From Emergomyces orientalis (taxonomy: Eukaryota > Ascomycota > Eurotiomycetes > Onygenales > Ajellomycetaceae), in the NCBI GenBank assembly GCA_002110485.1, contig MOWL01000001.1, positions 1,178,001 through 1,242,000 on the forward strand: a DNA stretch of 64,000 nt, written 5' to 3'. The position numbers were made by a program, and so were the translations under genes. Below, in pieces: positions 46,088 to 58,667 of the stretch. The notes under the pieces are model-generated. The model saw nothing but the letters and a program-made list of their open reading frames with translations, had not been told where the DNA came from and searched no databases. How positions within the stretch are numbered: position 1 is the stretch's first letter; the number at the start of each line of letters is the position of its first letter.

Positions 46088-46911
46088 TTCGGGGGGGTTC
46101 TTTTGGTCGTGTCGAGTTTCGGACCTGGATACAAATTTTCTTCCCTCTCCTTTCTTCCCATTTTTTTTTTGGTTTCGCCTGCTCTGTTGCTGATTTTTAT
46201 ATACTTATCCGCTAGCATTTGGCTCTGCTCTTATGATTTGATGTGTTATGAATGAGATTATAAGCATTATTATGGAAGCAATATTTTTTCCCCTCTTTTC
46301 AGTTGTCCTTCATATGAGGTTAGCATCTGTGCTGTACTATTTTCCTTTCTGTTTCTTCCTTTAGGAAGCATATTAAACAGATTTTTGATTTTACCACTTA
46401 TATTATTTTTGAATTTATGCTTAATATTTACTAGGCGGATAGAGAGATACAGAAGGACAAGGGTAAAAAAAGAAACAAAAGAACAAAGGAGCCGAGGGAG
46501 AAAAGCTGTTATATATGGACACGCGGGAGGATAAGAGTACAGGGACACACACAAAAAAAGGATGGAAATTGACAATGAAAATCGATATGTATGCCAAAGA
46601 CGATGGGACGTGGATTAAGAAACAACCCCATCATGGCAGTGGCGATGACAAAATGGAAAATGGCCAAACGGAAATCGGTTGTAGTCCCGGCATATCGCTA
46701 CTCCCTGGCCTATCCGAGAGCTCTGGGGAATTTTACGCGGAAGTGGGCCTTCAAGTGTCAAGGCTGGGTTTTGAAGAAGATAAAGGAATATGTTGTCTAT
46801 TATTTTTTTGGGGGAATTTTTTTGCCCCCTCTCCATTTATGTCAAAAATGAAAATAAAAGGGACCAGTTAAAACATGCCCCATGAAGGAAGTAAGCGGTT
46901 TGCTTCGTGAT

Positions 46912-48514
46912 TTATCTGTCTACTTCACCGAACACGAGATCCATGGTTCCTACAGTAGAAAGAAAAGAGTATTAGCATGGGTGAAAAAAAAGGGGGGTTA
47001 AAGCATAGGCTCGAAGCTAAGAATAATAGGGAGAGAGACATACCAATGATTGCAACTGCATCGGCTAGCAGATGGCCTCTAGCAATCTGGTCGAAACAAG
47101 ACAAATGGGCGAAACCAGGGGCACGGATTTTGCATCGGTATGGTCGTTCGCTACCGTCACTGACAAGGAAAACAGCCATTTCACCCTTGGGTGCCTCAAT
47201 GGCAGAGTAGGTTTCGCCGGGAGGAACCGTGTAACCCTTTGTGAAAAGGAGGAAGTGATGGATGAGCGCTTCCATGTTCTCTTTCATGGCAGCTCTGGGT
47301 GGGGGGGAGATCTTGTAATCCTCCACACGAACAGGGCCTGCGGGCATCTTGTTCAAGCATTGGTGGATGATGCGGAGGGATTGGCGGAACTCCTCTATGC
47401 GGCAAAGGTACCGGTCATAACAATCTCCATTGACGCCAACAGGGACGTCGAATTCTACTTCGCCATAGGCATCGTAGGGCTGGGATTTGCGGATATCCCA
47501 CGGAACACCGGAGCCACGGAGCATGACTCCTGTAAAGCCATAATTGAGGGCGTCTGCGGCAGAGACAACCCCGATGCCTTGGGTTCGAGCTTTCCAAATA
47601 CGATTGTCGGTGAGCAGTTCTTCGGTTTCGTCAATACGGTCGCTAAATTGAGTTGCCCACTGATAGATATCATCTAGGAGGCCAAGGGGGATATCTTGAT
47701 GAACACCTCCCGGTCGAACATATGCAGCATGCAAACGGGCTCCAGAAACACGTTCGTAAAATTCCTGCAAAGTTCAACGGTCAGAGCGTGAATCACAACA
47801 ATATATTGGTCACGACGAATAGTCAAGACGTACCATCAATTTCTCGCGTTCCTCGAATCCCCACAAGAACGGAGTCAACGCGCCCACGTCCATAGCGTGT
47901 GATAATACCGACATGAGGTGGTTCAAGATTCTGGTAATCTCCCCGAACAGCGTTCTGATCCATTTCGCCCGGTCCGGAATCTCTATATTCAGTAGTTTTT
48001 CCACCGCCAACGAATAGCATTGTTCGTTCGTCATCATCGAGACGTAATCCAATCGATCAAAGTACGGCAGTGCTTGCAAATACGTTTTATATTCGATCAA
48101 TTTTTCCGTGCCCCGATGCAGCAGCCCAACATGCGGATCTGCACGAACAATCTCTTCTCCATTGAGTTCTAAAATCAACCGGAGCACACCGTGGGCAGCT
48201 GGGTGCTGTGGGCCGAAGTTCACTGTGTAATGGCGGATCTTGCGGCCATGTCCAGCTTCTGATTCGAGTGCAGACGGTTCAGCATACGAGCCAGGCGGTT
48301 TGCTGGGCTGATGTTTAGGACCACCCGGTGCGAATTCCGGGTCAGTAGGGATGAGTCTAGTAGGCCGGTAGGTAGGAGTGGCATAGAGAGCGGGTGAGGT
48401 AGATACCGATCTTAGTCCCGCGATTGAGGAGACTCTGAATGCGGAGGAAGATGAGGGGCCGAGACACAGCCTTTTGGGCGCATGGCGGGCAAGGAATGTG
48501 AGGGAGGAAGCCAT
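46912..48514 (-). CDS. nuo-49: NADH:ubiquinone oxidoreductase 49 kDa subunit (NDUFS2, nuo-49)
   Basis: Three exons on the minus strand: 48514-47834, 47764-47044, 46949-46912; 479 residues. The core subunit of mitochondrial complex I shapes the quinone site together with PSST. The N terminus is a basic, Ser/Ala-rich mitochondrial presequence (about 45 residues). The mature part begins near HYTVNFGPQHPAAHGVLRL and includes VGLLHRGTEKL, YFDRLDYVSMMTNEQ, VSGARLHAAYVRPGG, LRGSGVPWD and PKGEMAVFLVSDGSERPYRC. The last 38-nt exon adds TMDLVFGEVDR, the conserved C terminus carrying the GEVDR motif. Start chosen at 48514; an upstream extension in frame is longer but less like a presequence. The gene is divergent from RPC40 with a 460-nt spacer. 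Confidence 0.95.
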
Positions 48515-48974
48515 GGCCACGGGGGTGGGATTATATAGAGATACACACTGGGTGCTTTGTGCCTCTACCTTGACACGAAATATTAGGTGGGGAAGGGCTC
48601 CCACAAGTAGAAGCACTGGTCAATGGTTGTCGACAGCTTTCTGTCTTCTACCTGTATTATCTGACAGTCGTTGTTGGTATTTGTGTCGGTTGTAGCAAAA
48701 GCGAAGCCGGTGCAAGTAAAGTCACGTGAGGGTCGCTCAGCAGGAATTCCTTGGATGCTGATTGGTGGGGGCATGCTGACAAAACTTCTCCCAGCAGAGC
48801 TTGGCGGAGTACATAATTTTATACCAGAACACAGGCAAAAGCGAGGTACCGTTGAAGAAAGCAGGGTCCAGCAGCACCATTGAAATTTATCATCGAAAAA
48901 AAGAGTAAATATCTATGAACAACCACGCTGGTAGCTGTTTTGCGCATAACAACACCGAGTAATAGAACGCAACT
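48515..48974. promoter_or_regulatory. Divergent promoter nuo-49 / RPC40 with CACGTG
   Basis: 460 nt. GTCACGTGAG has its core at 48723-48728, 209 nt from the nuo-49 ATG and 247 nt from the RPC40 ATG, near the middle of the spacer. Confidence 0.6.
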
Positions 48975-50251
48975 ATGGCACCAAGAATTGCTTCTCTGGA
49001 AGAAATTAACCAGAGGAAGGTATTCATACTATTTTGCTTCCTCCCGTTTCTCCTCCAATTTGGCAAAGCTAATGGAAACCCAGGTCATCGGGATAAATGC
49101 GGAAACTGTTACAAATATCTCATCAACAGATTTCCCTGGTCATTGGCCTGGCGAAAATCATGAGTGGTCTACTGAAGAATTTAAAAAGGTAAGTGGGATA
49201 AGGAATCCTCTCTCATCTCTGCTAATTACTCTTCTTAATCTCATCTATTCCCATTTAGAACCTCAAAGTCGCCTTCCACAAAAATGAACTCTATGAAGCT
49301 TCTTTCTCCTTAATCGGTGTTGACGCATCTATCGCAAATGCCTTCCGTCGCATAATGATAGCCGAAATCCCTTCCCTTGCTATCGAGACCGTCTACATAC
49401 ACAATAACACCTCCGTTATCCAAGATGAGGTGCTGGCGCACCGTCTCGGTTTAGTCCCTCTGACGGGTTCTCCAGAGGGTATCAATTGGCTGCGCTGGTT
49501 TAGGCAGCCAAAGGAAGGCGACAAAGACCCCGGCAGCGAACTCGCAGATTACAACACCATCGTTCTACATCTAAGTGTGGAATGTACTAAGAATCCCAAG
49601 GCCAGCGCAAACGAGGAAGACCCCCAGAAGCTCTACAACCATGCGCACGTCTATGCCAAAGATATTACATTCCACCCAGTAGGTCGGCAGGAGACATACT
49701 TTCAAGAGCCTGATGGTATCGTCAGATCCACGAACCCTGACATACTTCTGGCAAAACTACGACCCGGCCAAAAGATCGATATTGAAATGCATTGCATTAA
49801 GGGTATTGGCGCTGATCACGCTAAATTTTCCCCCGTGGCAACGGCCTCATACCGTCTCCTTCCAGATATCCGCATCCTTCGACCAATCCTTGGTAAAGAT
49901 GCTCTCAAGTTTGCTTTGTGTTTCCCCAAAGGTGTCATTGGGATCGATACTGTATCAGCGGAAGAGGCATCGCAAGCAGGGAGCGGGTACGAAGGTCACG
50001 AAGGCGAGAAGAAGGCCGTTGTAGTTGATCCTTTCAAAGATACTGTTAGCAGGGAATGCTTAAGACATGAGGAATTCCAGGGCAAAGTCAAGTTGGGTCG
50101 GATACGGGATCATTTTATTTTCAGCGTTGAGAGCACAGGCCAGTTCAGGAGCGATGTTCTATTCCTAGAGAGCGTGAAGGTCCTCAAGCTCAAATGTAGG
50201 AGATTGAAACGGGATCTGGCCAAGTTTGCTGACATGACAGAGGTTTCATGA
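48975..50251 (+). CDS. RPC40: RNA polymerase I and III subunit RPC40 (AC40)
   Basis: Three exons: 48975-49019, 49084-49188, 49259-50251; 380 residues; phases 0. The AC40 subunit shared by RNA polymerases I and III is an alpha-like subunit that pairs with AC19 to start assembly. Recognised from FSLIGVDASIANAFRRIMIAEIPSLAIETVYI, NTSVIQDEVLAHRLGLVPL and IDIEMHCIKGIGADHAKFSPVATASYRLLP, then FIFSVESTGQFRSDVLFLESVKVL at the C terminus. Longer than yeast (335 residues) mainly through the N terminus and a Glu/Lys-rich loop. Nuclear. Confidence 0.95.
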
Positions 50252-50504
50252 TTGTTGAAAACAATTTTCCTTGTCTCTTCGTCTGTTCTGGGAAGCATTT
50301 CTGGCGTTGGAGGGCTTTTCTTTCAATGGAGTTAATAGGCAGAGAAAAGGTACAGAAATAGCTATTATGGTGGATTTACATGGTTTCAGCTATATCTGAC
50401 GCATTTATCACACTACCACGTATCATGTAAACAGTTCCCGTAGACACCTTTGGAAAGTAAAATAATAATAAAATAGCCATAATGCCGCTGTCTTGATGAC
50501 CAGA

Positions 50505-52099
50505 TCATTTAAATGTCATTCTAAATCGGAAATCGATCGTGTAGGCTGGGTCGCTAACAGCGACTTCGTCCCCATTGGCAACAAGTTCTTTCAATTTCCG
50601 TTTCAAATTCGGCCTCGTATGCTCTTCTAGCTGCCGGGGAGCCCGTTGATAAAGCATCTTCGCCTCTGACCTCAAACTGGGAGATTTGAGTTGGGCTTCT
50701 GGTAATTCTCCTAGAGACATAATAAAATCTTCCAAGGTTGATTCTGGATCTACTGTAATCGGCTTTGCCAAATTGCCACATACGGGGCAGTCGCTTTTCT
50801 GTTCAGCGGCAAATGTATAAGTATAGACACCTTCCTCGCCTGCGTACATCATATAATTCTCTAGATAAGGGTTGCAGGACGTCGCAATCTTCAGTGCTTC
50901 CGAGGTGCAGGCAGCGGCGATCACAGCGTTTGTAGAAGCGATTGCAGGAATAATATTTTTAACGACACCCTGAGTCATTGAGAAAGTCACTCCAGGGATA
51001 TTGAATTGTTTCGCTCGTTCGAATGCCGCGTTATAAATCCACGTTACATGCTCCATGTCGTCACCGTCGAATTCTTCATCCTTACGGTGTTCACTCCAGG
51101 CAATTTGATGTGCCCATTCGATACAGTGTTGTGGTTGTCGAGGAATAGTTGCAATTGTACACAATGGTACTGCGGCGCGCGGTGCATGCATGTCGAGTTG
51201 GCACTCGATGCATGAGGAGAGCGAAGGGAGAATAACTCGGGTTTGCCCCTTGAAACCTATATTACCGTTTTACTATTAAATCTCATGCAAACATCCACAA
51301 ATAATGTCTTCAATTTTGGTAGTAGGCGCTTCCGACAATACACACCTTCTGTTCCACCATCAATTAGTGGTTTCAAGCTCTCGAGGTTCTCACCATCTAC
51401 CATTCCAACTAACGTCGAATTTATCCAGCGCCGTGCTTCAATGCTGTCAAGCCCGCATACAACCATTTTGAACTGCATGTAATAACTTTGATCCTTGTCT
51501 TGGATCCTGCCGACATAAGGAGTAATTTTGACCCCTTTTACCCTTCGCTCCACAAACGCAGCTGCCACTTCAGCCTTAGGTTTTCCAACATCCTCTTGGC
51601 GGAACAAAAACTGTCGATTCAAATTTGATATATCGATGGTATCTGGGAAACGGTTACTAACACATTCACATTCACGAACTGGTTGGAACGTACCCATATC
51701 AATGACATGAATATCTTTAAATCCGGACAGCGCCAAATTCTTCAAAATTTCACATCCCAACCCTCCAGCTCCTCTGAGCTACTGTTAGCAAAACAGGGTG
51801 AGCAGAAAGACTAGGCCTATCCACTTACATCACTCTATAAAGAATTATCAGCAACCTCTTCGCAAGGTAATCGTTGGGTAGTTAAGAAAATACTTACAGA
51901 ATTTTAGAGGTCTCAAGATCCGTAATGGTTTCTGGGCCGGGCACCCAATCCTCATCACTAAAAGGACCGGAGCGAGTGAGAACCCTGTAGAGGGACTTCC
52001 TAGACGGGTATTTTGTAAGTATTCAAGCCAATGCAGATTGATAGAGAGTACTAACCAGCGCTGAGGCTCCTGGCGAGGAAAAATCTCAGAAGCAGACAT
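50505..52099 (-). CDS. UBA3: NEDD8-activating enzyme E1 catalytic subunit UBA3
   Basis: Six exons on the minus strand: 52099-52056, 51999-51898, 51834-51829 (6 nt), 51773-51694, 51642-51346, 51256-50505; 426 residues. The enzyme forms NEDD8 adenylate and thioester with Ula1/NAE1, then charges Ubc12 for cullin modification. The nucleotide fold KILVIGAGGLGCEILKNLAL spans three exons: the 6-nt exon AGTGAT completes Leu-Val-Ile. Then come IDISNLNRQFLFR, DGGTEGFKGQTRVILP, zinc ligands CIEC (about 192 and 195) and CPVC, and the catalytic cysteine about 209 in PLCTIATIPR. The 51-nt intron at 51643-51693 is open in frame and would insert 17 residues if retained, but removing it restores DMDTIDISNLN. 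The C terminus is the ubiquitin-fold domain. Confidence 0.93.
51829..51834 (-). other. 6-nt micro-exon of UBA3
   Basis: AGTGAT between TTATAG and GTAAGT. It is required to give Leu-Val-Ile of the Rossmann-like P-loop; without it both frame and conserved sequence fail. Confidence 0.85.
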
Positions 52100-52570
52100 A
52101 TCGAAACGTAATAATAAAGCACTTGGCAAGTTTAATATAGTCCTGAAGAGATATCAGAATATCAGTGGCCGCTAAGATGCCGTGGACATCAATCTACTTT
52201 AACACAATCTATCTCGTGGCTGGTTTGCAATATAGGGTTTATAGCAACGGAAAGCGGACCGCAGGTGATCAGTATCCCACACTTGATCACAAAGCCAAAA
52301 GAGTGTTAAAATGAGAACTGTAGTTATTTTCTTAAATTCATGAAAGGTATCGGGGTTGTGATTGTTGTTCACTCCAACTAGCATTAGCTTCATCACTGCA
52401 TCGGTTTGGCTGCCTTTATACATGTCACGTGAGAATTTGAATATCAACTTGACTTCGGATACTCGCACCTTGCACTCCAGAAACCAGTATTATGAACTAA
52501 CGCACTATAAGTCTGTCCTCCCGTTTTGATACTGCTTCACTCCATTTTATTAATGTGTGAAGTATAGGTC
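52100..52570. promoter_or_regulatory. Divergent promoter UBA3 / TEL2 with CACGTG
   Basis: 471 nt. GTCACGTGAG has its core at 52426-52431, 327 nt from the UBA3 ATG and 140 nt from the TEL2 ATG. Confidence 0.6.
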
Positions 52571-55500
52571 ATGGAAGATCTCCTTACTGCTGTCAAGACG
52601 GTTGAAACCCGTCAGGAACTCACTCTCTCAAAGCCACCTCAACCAAGGGAGAGTTCGTCTCCCGCACAAGAGGAGAAGCGCCCATGTCAACGAAGTGGGA
52701 TAAATTCCCCAGAAGAAGCGCTACACGCCCTTAAATCATCTCCAGACAAAGACCGCGTTTTTCAAGTCTTAGGCTTTCTTGATCCTGCCCGAGCGCTTGA
52801 GGCTGATTTCAATATCACTATCCCAAGCGTTCTAGCAGCTCAAATTTTGCACATTTTGATTACTGCAACTGTTCCCGACCATTGGAGCAGTCTAAGAAAT
52901 GAAACTACTACAGAGCCGACAGGAGGCCACAAACTAATCCCAAAAGCAGCGTTGCTCAGATGTTTGAGCAGCGTGGCAGGTATCGGCGCTTTGGTAGCCC
53001 ATCTTCGCTCACTACTTGCCAAAAAAGACTCCTTGCCAAGTGAAGAACGATCGGGTAACAAGTTAGTTATTCAAGATTTAATAACGGTTATGTCGTCCGT
53101 TTTAAAACCTCCTGGTTTGCTCTTCAACACGTACAACAATATTTTAAGTAAAGTTCAACGGCCAGCCCAACGGCAGATTATGTGGAAAGAGTTTATTTCA
53201 CTCCTGGCTGCTGGAAAGGTGTTATCTGCCGCTTCCGAAGGCTTTCTTACCATTAAGGAACTCAAGACCCCTCCTTCGATACACTGGATTGGGGATGGAA
53301 ACATGTATGCATCGTGGCTTGGGCGATGTATTTCCCATATGGCTTCAAAGGTCCAACCATCAGATTTGGATGGTTGGAACTATTTGGCCCAGTTTATTGC
53401 TAGATCATTGAGTCTGGGCTATACCGGTATATTGACCTACCCTAGGGATAAAGTAAATGGCATTGCTAAAATTTCACGTTTAGCCCAGGTTGTGAGCGAG
53501 ATATATGACGCCCTGTTACTTCAAGAAGATGCTACACCAGGTCGATTTGGCATTCTTTTGGATAGCCTACGACCCCATGATCAAACATTATTTTTCAAAG
53601 CGGTATTGCTAGATTTGGAAACGAGATTTCTCCACCATTTTCCCAGTGCGACAAAGAACCCGTTGGACGACCCCAACAAACACAAAGCGATCAGCGGGGT
53701 CTCAGCTGTTGTAGTGATGATAGTTCGCGATCGAGACTTCCTGAAATCCCAATTGAGTGAATGGCTTGTAACAGGACTAGAAAAGAATATCAAAGGAATC
53801 GATTTTCGCCGGGCACTCTTGGCATCATTTGGAAACCAGCAAGGTGAGCTTTCAAGGTGGTTCATACCTGTGCATTCACACACTGACTCCTAATATTAGA
53901 GCCGATGCTGGAGATACTGAGAAGAGCTCTAGAGATATTTGGTGATAAGCTTTATATAAAACATACGCCAACACGTGGACAGGAAGGTAAGATATTTTGA
54001 TCTCCAACGTGGGAAAACTTTCAGTACCAAAGGCTCACATGTTGCAGGGAATACCGAGATTATCCTTTTGACGGCCGGATATGCCCATCGGCTGTGTCCA
54101 CATCAACTTCGCTCCATCACACAGTCAGGGACATACTTAAGTGCAATCTCCAATCGACTCGCGGCCTCTTCACCCCGGGCCCGCTTCCTTGGTATGATAG
54201 TTGGCATGTCATTATCAAAGCTAGTCGATCCCACAGACAAGGCAATGAAATTCGACCTTGAAGAGATGGAGAGCGAAGAAGCACTCTGGTATATGAACTT
54301 GACAAATGTGAAAGATAATGTTGGTTCTATCAGTGACTTGAGACATAAAAACACTCAGCACGCGCCAAAAAAATCAAAACGTAATGTCCGGAATACTCCT
54401 CAGGATGATCAGCCAAACTCAAGCCAGCCGACCTCTAAGATTCTTTCTATTGAAGAGATATCTGAGGAGTCAGATGGTGATGACTTCCTACCCTACGAAA
54501 AGCCGGATACGGACGCATCGGATTCTGAAGACGATCCAACACTGATCAACCGATCGAAACCCAATGCCCCAGTGTATGTTTTCCACTTTCATTTGAATTG
54601 GTCTTAATTAACTTTGGGTTGTTAACGTAAAACATAGATATATACGGGACTTGTTAGCTTGTTTGCGGGATACAGATAATGCAGAACGATATAACTTGGG
54701 GATATCTACTGCTCCAACACTTATACGGCGCAAAGCCTCCTTTGGTACGGAAGTTGCAGAGAACTCTGAACCGCTGGCGCTTGCTCTTGTGGGTCTACAA
54801 AACAAATACAACCTGCCAAAATTTGAGGAGTACATGTTGCAGAGCGAACTTGCATTACTTGTTGCCTATCCACTTACAATGGGTCAGTGGTTCGTGCATA
54901 CGCTTTTTAACGCCGATTTATCTCAAAGTCAGCGGTCAACGATCCTAGTTGCACTTGGGTTAAGTGCCCGCGAACTAGCAGGGTTTGGAAAAGAAGACTC
55001 AGATGCTATGGGTCTCCCTGTTGCCGCGGACTCTTCGTTCCCGTCGAAGCGTCTACCTTCGAATCTAGAAACTACCTATGGTGCCCTGAACAACCCTATT
55101 AATGCTATATCGAAAAAGCTTTCGCAAGCTACCTTACAACCATTAGCTCTCCATGCCGCTGATTCATTGACTGGGCCCAACGCTCTCAAGGTCCGAACAT
55201 TCTCATCTCGTATGGCAGTGGAGAAGAAAAAGCAACAGAGGGAACAGCAAAGACGGCAAAAAGCTATCCCTAAAGACCTCTTCAGAATTCTTTCAGATGG
55301 CTTCTTCTTTCCCCTTACTAATGCTTTTGGAATAACAACGTACTCAACCTCGTAAGTCAAAGTTCATTGTCACCTCCTGATATAGACATAAAGCCCCACC
55401 GTTCCCAGACATGCCAGGATGTTCAATAATAACGCTTGTCCCTCCAGGTCCACCAACGTGCACAATCCATTCTTGATCCCGCAACTCCTACATCTCTTCG

Positions 55501-55889
55501 TTCAAACGGTTACACTCATCCTTTCAACCCTTGGTCCAAACTCTCCCAATCTAGCCACTCTTACCCACGAAGCTCTCTCTCTACTTATGACCCTACACAA
55601 CCTACCAGTCGCCACAGAGCCCCCAGTGCTCCCCGCAATCCTCTCCTTGTTCCTCTCAGTTGTGGATTTAAACATATCAACCGGTAGTATCGGGGAAGAG
55701 AGACTTGTTACTGAATTTGCAACGCAAGTCATGGAAATGCGTGAATGGGTTGATGGCGTGTTTGAGCGCGCGTCGAAAGAAGAGGAAGAAGTCAGGATTC
55801 TTGCTGCTGGTATAATGGTCAAACTTGGAGAGGTGACGGATAGATACCAAGGCCGATTGCTGGGAACTAATCTCGGGTTTGGTTACTGA
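52571..55889 (+). CDS. TEL2: Telomere length regulation / PIKK maturation protein TEL2
   Basis: Five exons: 52571-53843, 53900-53986, 54048-54573, 54638-55351, 55448-55889; 1013 residues; phases close throughout. Tel2 (Clk-2/Telo2) works with Tti1 and Tti2 as an Hsp90 co-chaperone that stabilises ATM, ATR, TOR and related kinases. The protein is all-helical HEAT-like; WLGRCISHMASKV, the acidic linker before YIRDLLACLRD (about residue 630), and KVRTFSSRMAVEKKKQ ... FFFPLTNAFG are typical of the family's conserved C-terminal region. An acidic Ser-rich stretch (IEEISEESDGDDFLPYE) lies where CK2 sites bind R2TP in other species; by position this is plausible. The call is firm by overall pattern; no catalytic motif exists for this family. 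Confidence 0.88.
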
Positions 55890-56183
55890 TGTAATTATGA
55901 TTCCGATTAGGATTTATGTATATGTATACTTCTGCCTAGCCACAACATATCACAAAATTTTACAGGTTTAAAAATATGGTGTTTGAGGCTGTAGCTAAAA
56001 GGCTCTCTAGAAACACTTTAGTCTTCCGCAAAAACCATGGGGGCAAGATATACACGAACACCTTGTATCGGCCGAAGTAACCAAAAACGCGAACTGTAGG
56101 GCAGCAGTCTGCATTTATTAAATATTATAGGATGCTTGACTAGGTCGAAGGGGTGACAAAAAAAGTAAAAAATGACGCAAGTT

Positions 56184-58667
56184 CTATACACTGGACTTAG
56201 CAAACCCTTTCGTTTCAATTGCCCCTTTCAACATCCGATTCCCGCTAATAATTCCCGTCGTGCAAATAACAATCCGTCTTCGCGCTGATTCTTTGCTCGC
56301 AATAAACCGCAGCGCAGCAATCTCAGTAAACGTAATTCCGCCGAGGAAAAATATAAAAACTGTCTTCATACCTCCCGCCCCCGAGAGAGTTTGCCGCGCT
56401 CTTACAGCCTTCTCATCACCCTTTTGGACAATGTTGAACGTGGAACCCCGCGCGCTTTTTACAATCTCTTCGAACCCTAGCCAACCAGGCGACGAAATGC
56501 TGGCCGATGCTCCTCCAGCGGGGGCGGAGACCCCCTTTGTGAGGGATAGAATGTATGGTTTCTGCAAGACGCACTGGACAAGCCGTATGCTGAGCGGCGC
56601 ATAACCACTGTAGACGTATGCGACGTCATTTGGATCTTGCTCGGTCACTTCATCGACAATAAGTCGCAGACTCTTGCGGAGGTAGCTATAGTTGGATTTC
56701 AAACCCGCCGGGCCACCTCCGGTTGGGAGCAGCATAGCCGTTGCAGACGATCGTGCCTGAAGCAGCTCCATCTTCTCAAGGGCATGGAAAGTTAGGAGAT
56801 GCTGGTACCCGTATGCCTGTAACATTTGTTTTTTGAAATTTTCCAAGTCCCTAGGTCGGAGACCACCAGTCATGCAAGACTCAAGGCACATTAATCGGAG
56901 AACAGTATTTATGGGAACGTCTCGCGCGATGAGTTCTTCGATAATATCATGTTGATATGTAGGATCCGAGCCAGCTGCTATGTTTTGTTGAACTTCGAGG
57001 GCTTTTCTGAAAATGTCAGAACGGGTTTGACGCATGATTTCTTCTGCAAGATTTGTGTGGACTTTAAGGCTAGTGTGTTCTGCTTGGTATGCTGGTAGTT
57101 TGTTGACGAATTCTCGAAGCTCAGTAGTTGACTTGGCTATATGGCGACTCTCATAGTCGCTCTCCAGCCGCCGAGCTACTTTGTTTAACAGACCTCCAAC
57201 AATCGCAAAATTTGCATTACGAAGTTGACTAAATAATTGATCTGACGAATCCAGTTGTATTTTTCGTTTTAAACCCTGTTTGGCAGCTGCTGACGATGTG
57301 CCGGATGACGTGACTTGAGAAGACGAAGGCGTAGGGGCAGAGGGGCCAATGACCATGGAGTCAACTTCGGTTTGGTTATTTTCGATTTCAAAAAACTCGT
57401 CAACGAGGCCTTCGTATGTGAGCTGGGTGAGCAGGGGAGTTGCGAAATCTACATCACGATCGATAATTATCAAATTTTCTATCGTTGAGCTGACCATAAG
57501 TCCTCTCCCGGATCCGTCGTTCAAACCTGAGGTTTCTTCGGCATCCAGCTCTTTTCTCATTCGCAGTAATTGATCAGCCAGTTTTCTTGCATTGTCTCCT
57601 TTCCCAACAATACGAGGAAAAAAACCATGTCGTAGCTGCAGATTCATTAATGCTTTAGCGGAAAGATAAATTGGGCCTGGGTCTTTGTGCTATTATGTGT
57701 TAGCTTAAATAAGAGCTGCTAAGAGAGGAAAAGATATCTCATACGAAATAGAGATCCGGAAACGCATCGCCCAGCTCCAAGGAGAGAATATCGCTTTCCA
57801 AAGGAAGAAAATAAAGCGAAAATTCCGCGATATTGACGTCTCCTATAATACCTTCATCTTCTAAAATTTGGTTACAAACAAGAGTACGGCGCGGGACCCA
57901 AAATATGGAGAATTCATGTTCGACAGTTCCATTTCGTTGAAGCTTTCTTATTTGGTCTAACGAGCATGTTAGCACATTCTGATGGTCATCAACTACGTAG
58001 AAAATACAAAAGAAGAAGGCCAAAGGAGTGTGCTAGGAAATTATTTTATATAGGGGACACGACTGGCAATGGAGAGTGAGGAATAAAACCTCCAAAGCCT
58101 CTTGTTATGCCCCAGTCGACGTTTTCTTATGAAAGACCGGTCAAATCAAAAAGAGCGAATTTACAGTTAAGAAGAAAGGAAGATAAAAGCCGAAATAAAA
58201 GACAACTGCATATATGCCGTAAAATAATCATACCAGCTGTGGACTGTACCTGGGCAAGCTTTTCCGCATGCACAAGGAAGACAATGTTCTTCTGGGAAGA
58301 ATCGGTATTTCCATTCTCAAGTAAAAAAACACGGTCAACTCCGTACTCTTGAAGAACAGAAAACTTAACAAACAAGCCAACCGGGCCAGCCAGGTCTTTG
58401 CTTATCACAAGGTTCTTTTTGCCTCGAACCTACATGAACAATCAGCATACAAGTTGGGTAATTTGGTGTATAAATGTCAGCTTTACTCACGCCTTCAAGA
58501 AGATTTAACAGATCTCTCCGAGCCTTCTCTCGTATATACTCTGCTTCTGACCCAGGATCAGGAGCCATTGTGTTGTGCTGCAAGAACTGGAGTTGTCGAT
58601 GTGAACTAAGTACAGTCAGTTGCTGTTGGAGGAGGTCGACGGCCGGCGGGTTAGAGCTGGGAGCCAT
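56184..58667 (-). CDS. VPS33: Vacuolar sorting SM protein VPS33
   Basis: Four exons on the minus strand: 58667-58491, 58429-58234, 57956-57745, 57689-56184; 696 residues, close to yeast Vps33 (691). Sec1/Munc18 protein of the HOPS and CORVET tethering complexes; it templates SNARE assembly at endosome and vacuole. Recognised from NLVISKDLAGPVGLFVKFSVLQEYGVDRVFLLE, FWVPRRTLVCNQILEDEG, IIDRDVDFATPLLTQLTYEGLVDEFF and the C-terminal IFFLGGITFTEIAALRFIA. For exon 2 the later donor GTATGA (58233) is needed, not the nearer GTACAG, because only it restores QSTADQIRKLQRNGTVEHEF. Located head-to-head with SEC9. Confidence 0.94.

Larger units (their letters stand above)
45696..46911. other. Convergent spacer with GGAT repeat and poly-G run
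   Basis: 1.2 kb of 3' flanks. It has the GGAT microsatellite and poly-G run listed separately; otherwise no gene seen. Confidence 0.5.

Noticed and set aside
51643..51693. 17-residue insertion in UBA3 from reading through
   Set aside because: A 51-nt in-frame intron with GTACGT and CCCAG; removal restores the conserved DMDTIDISNLN.
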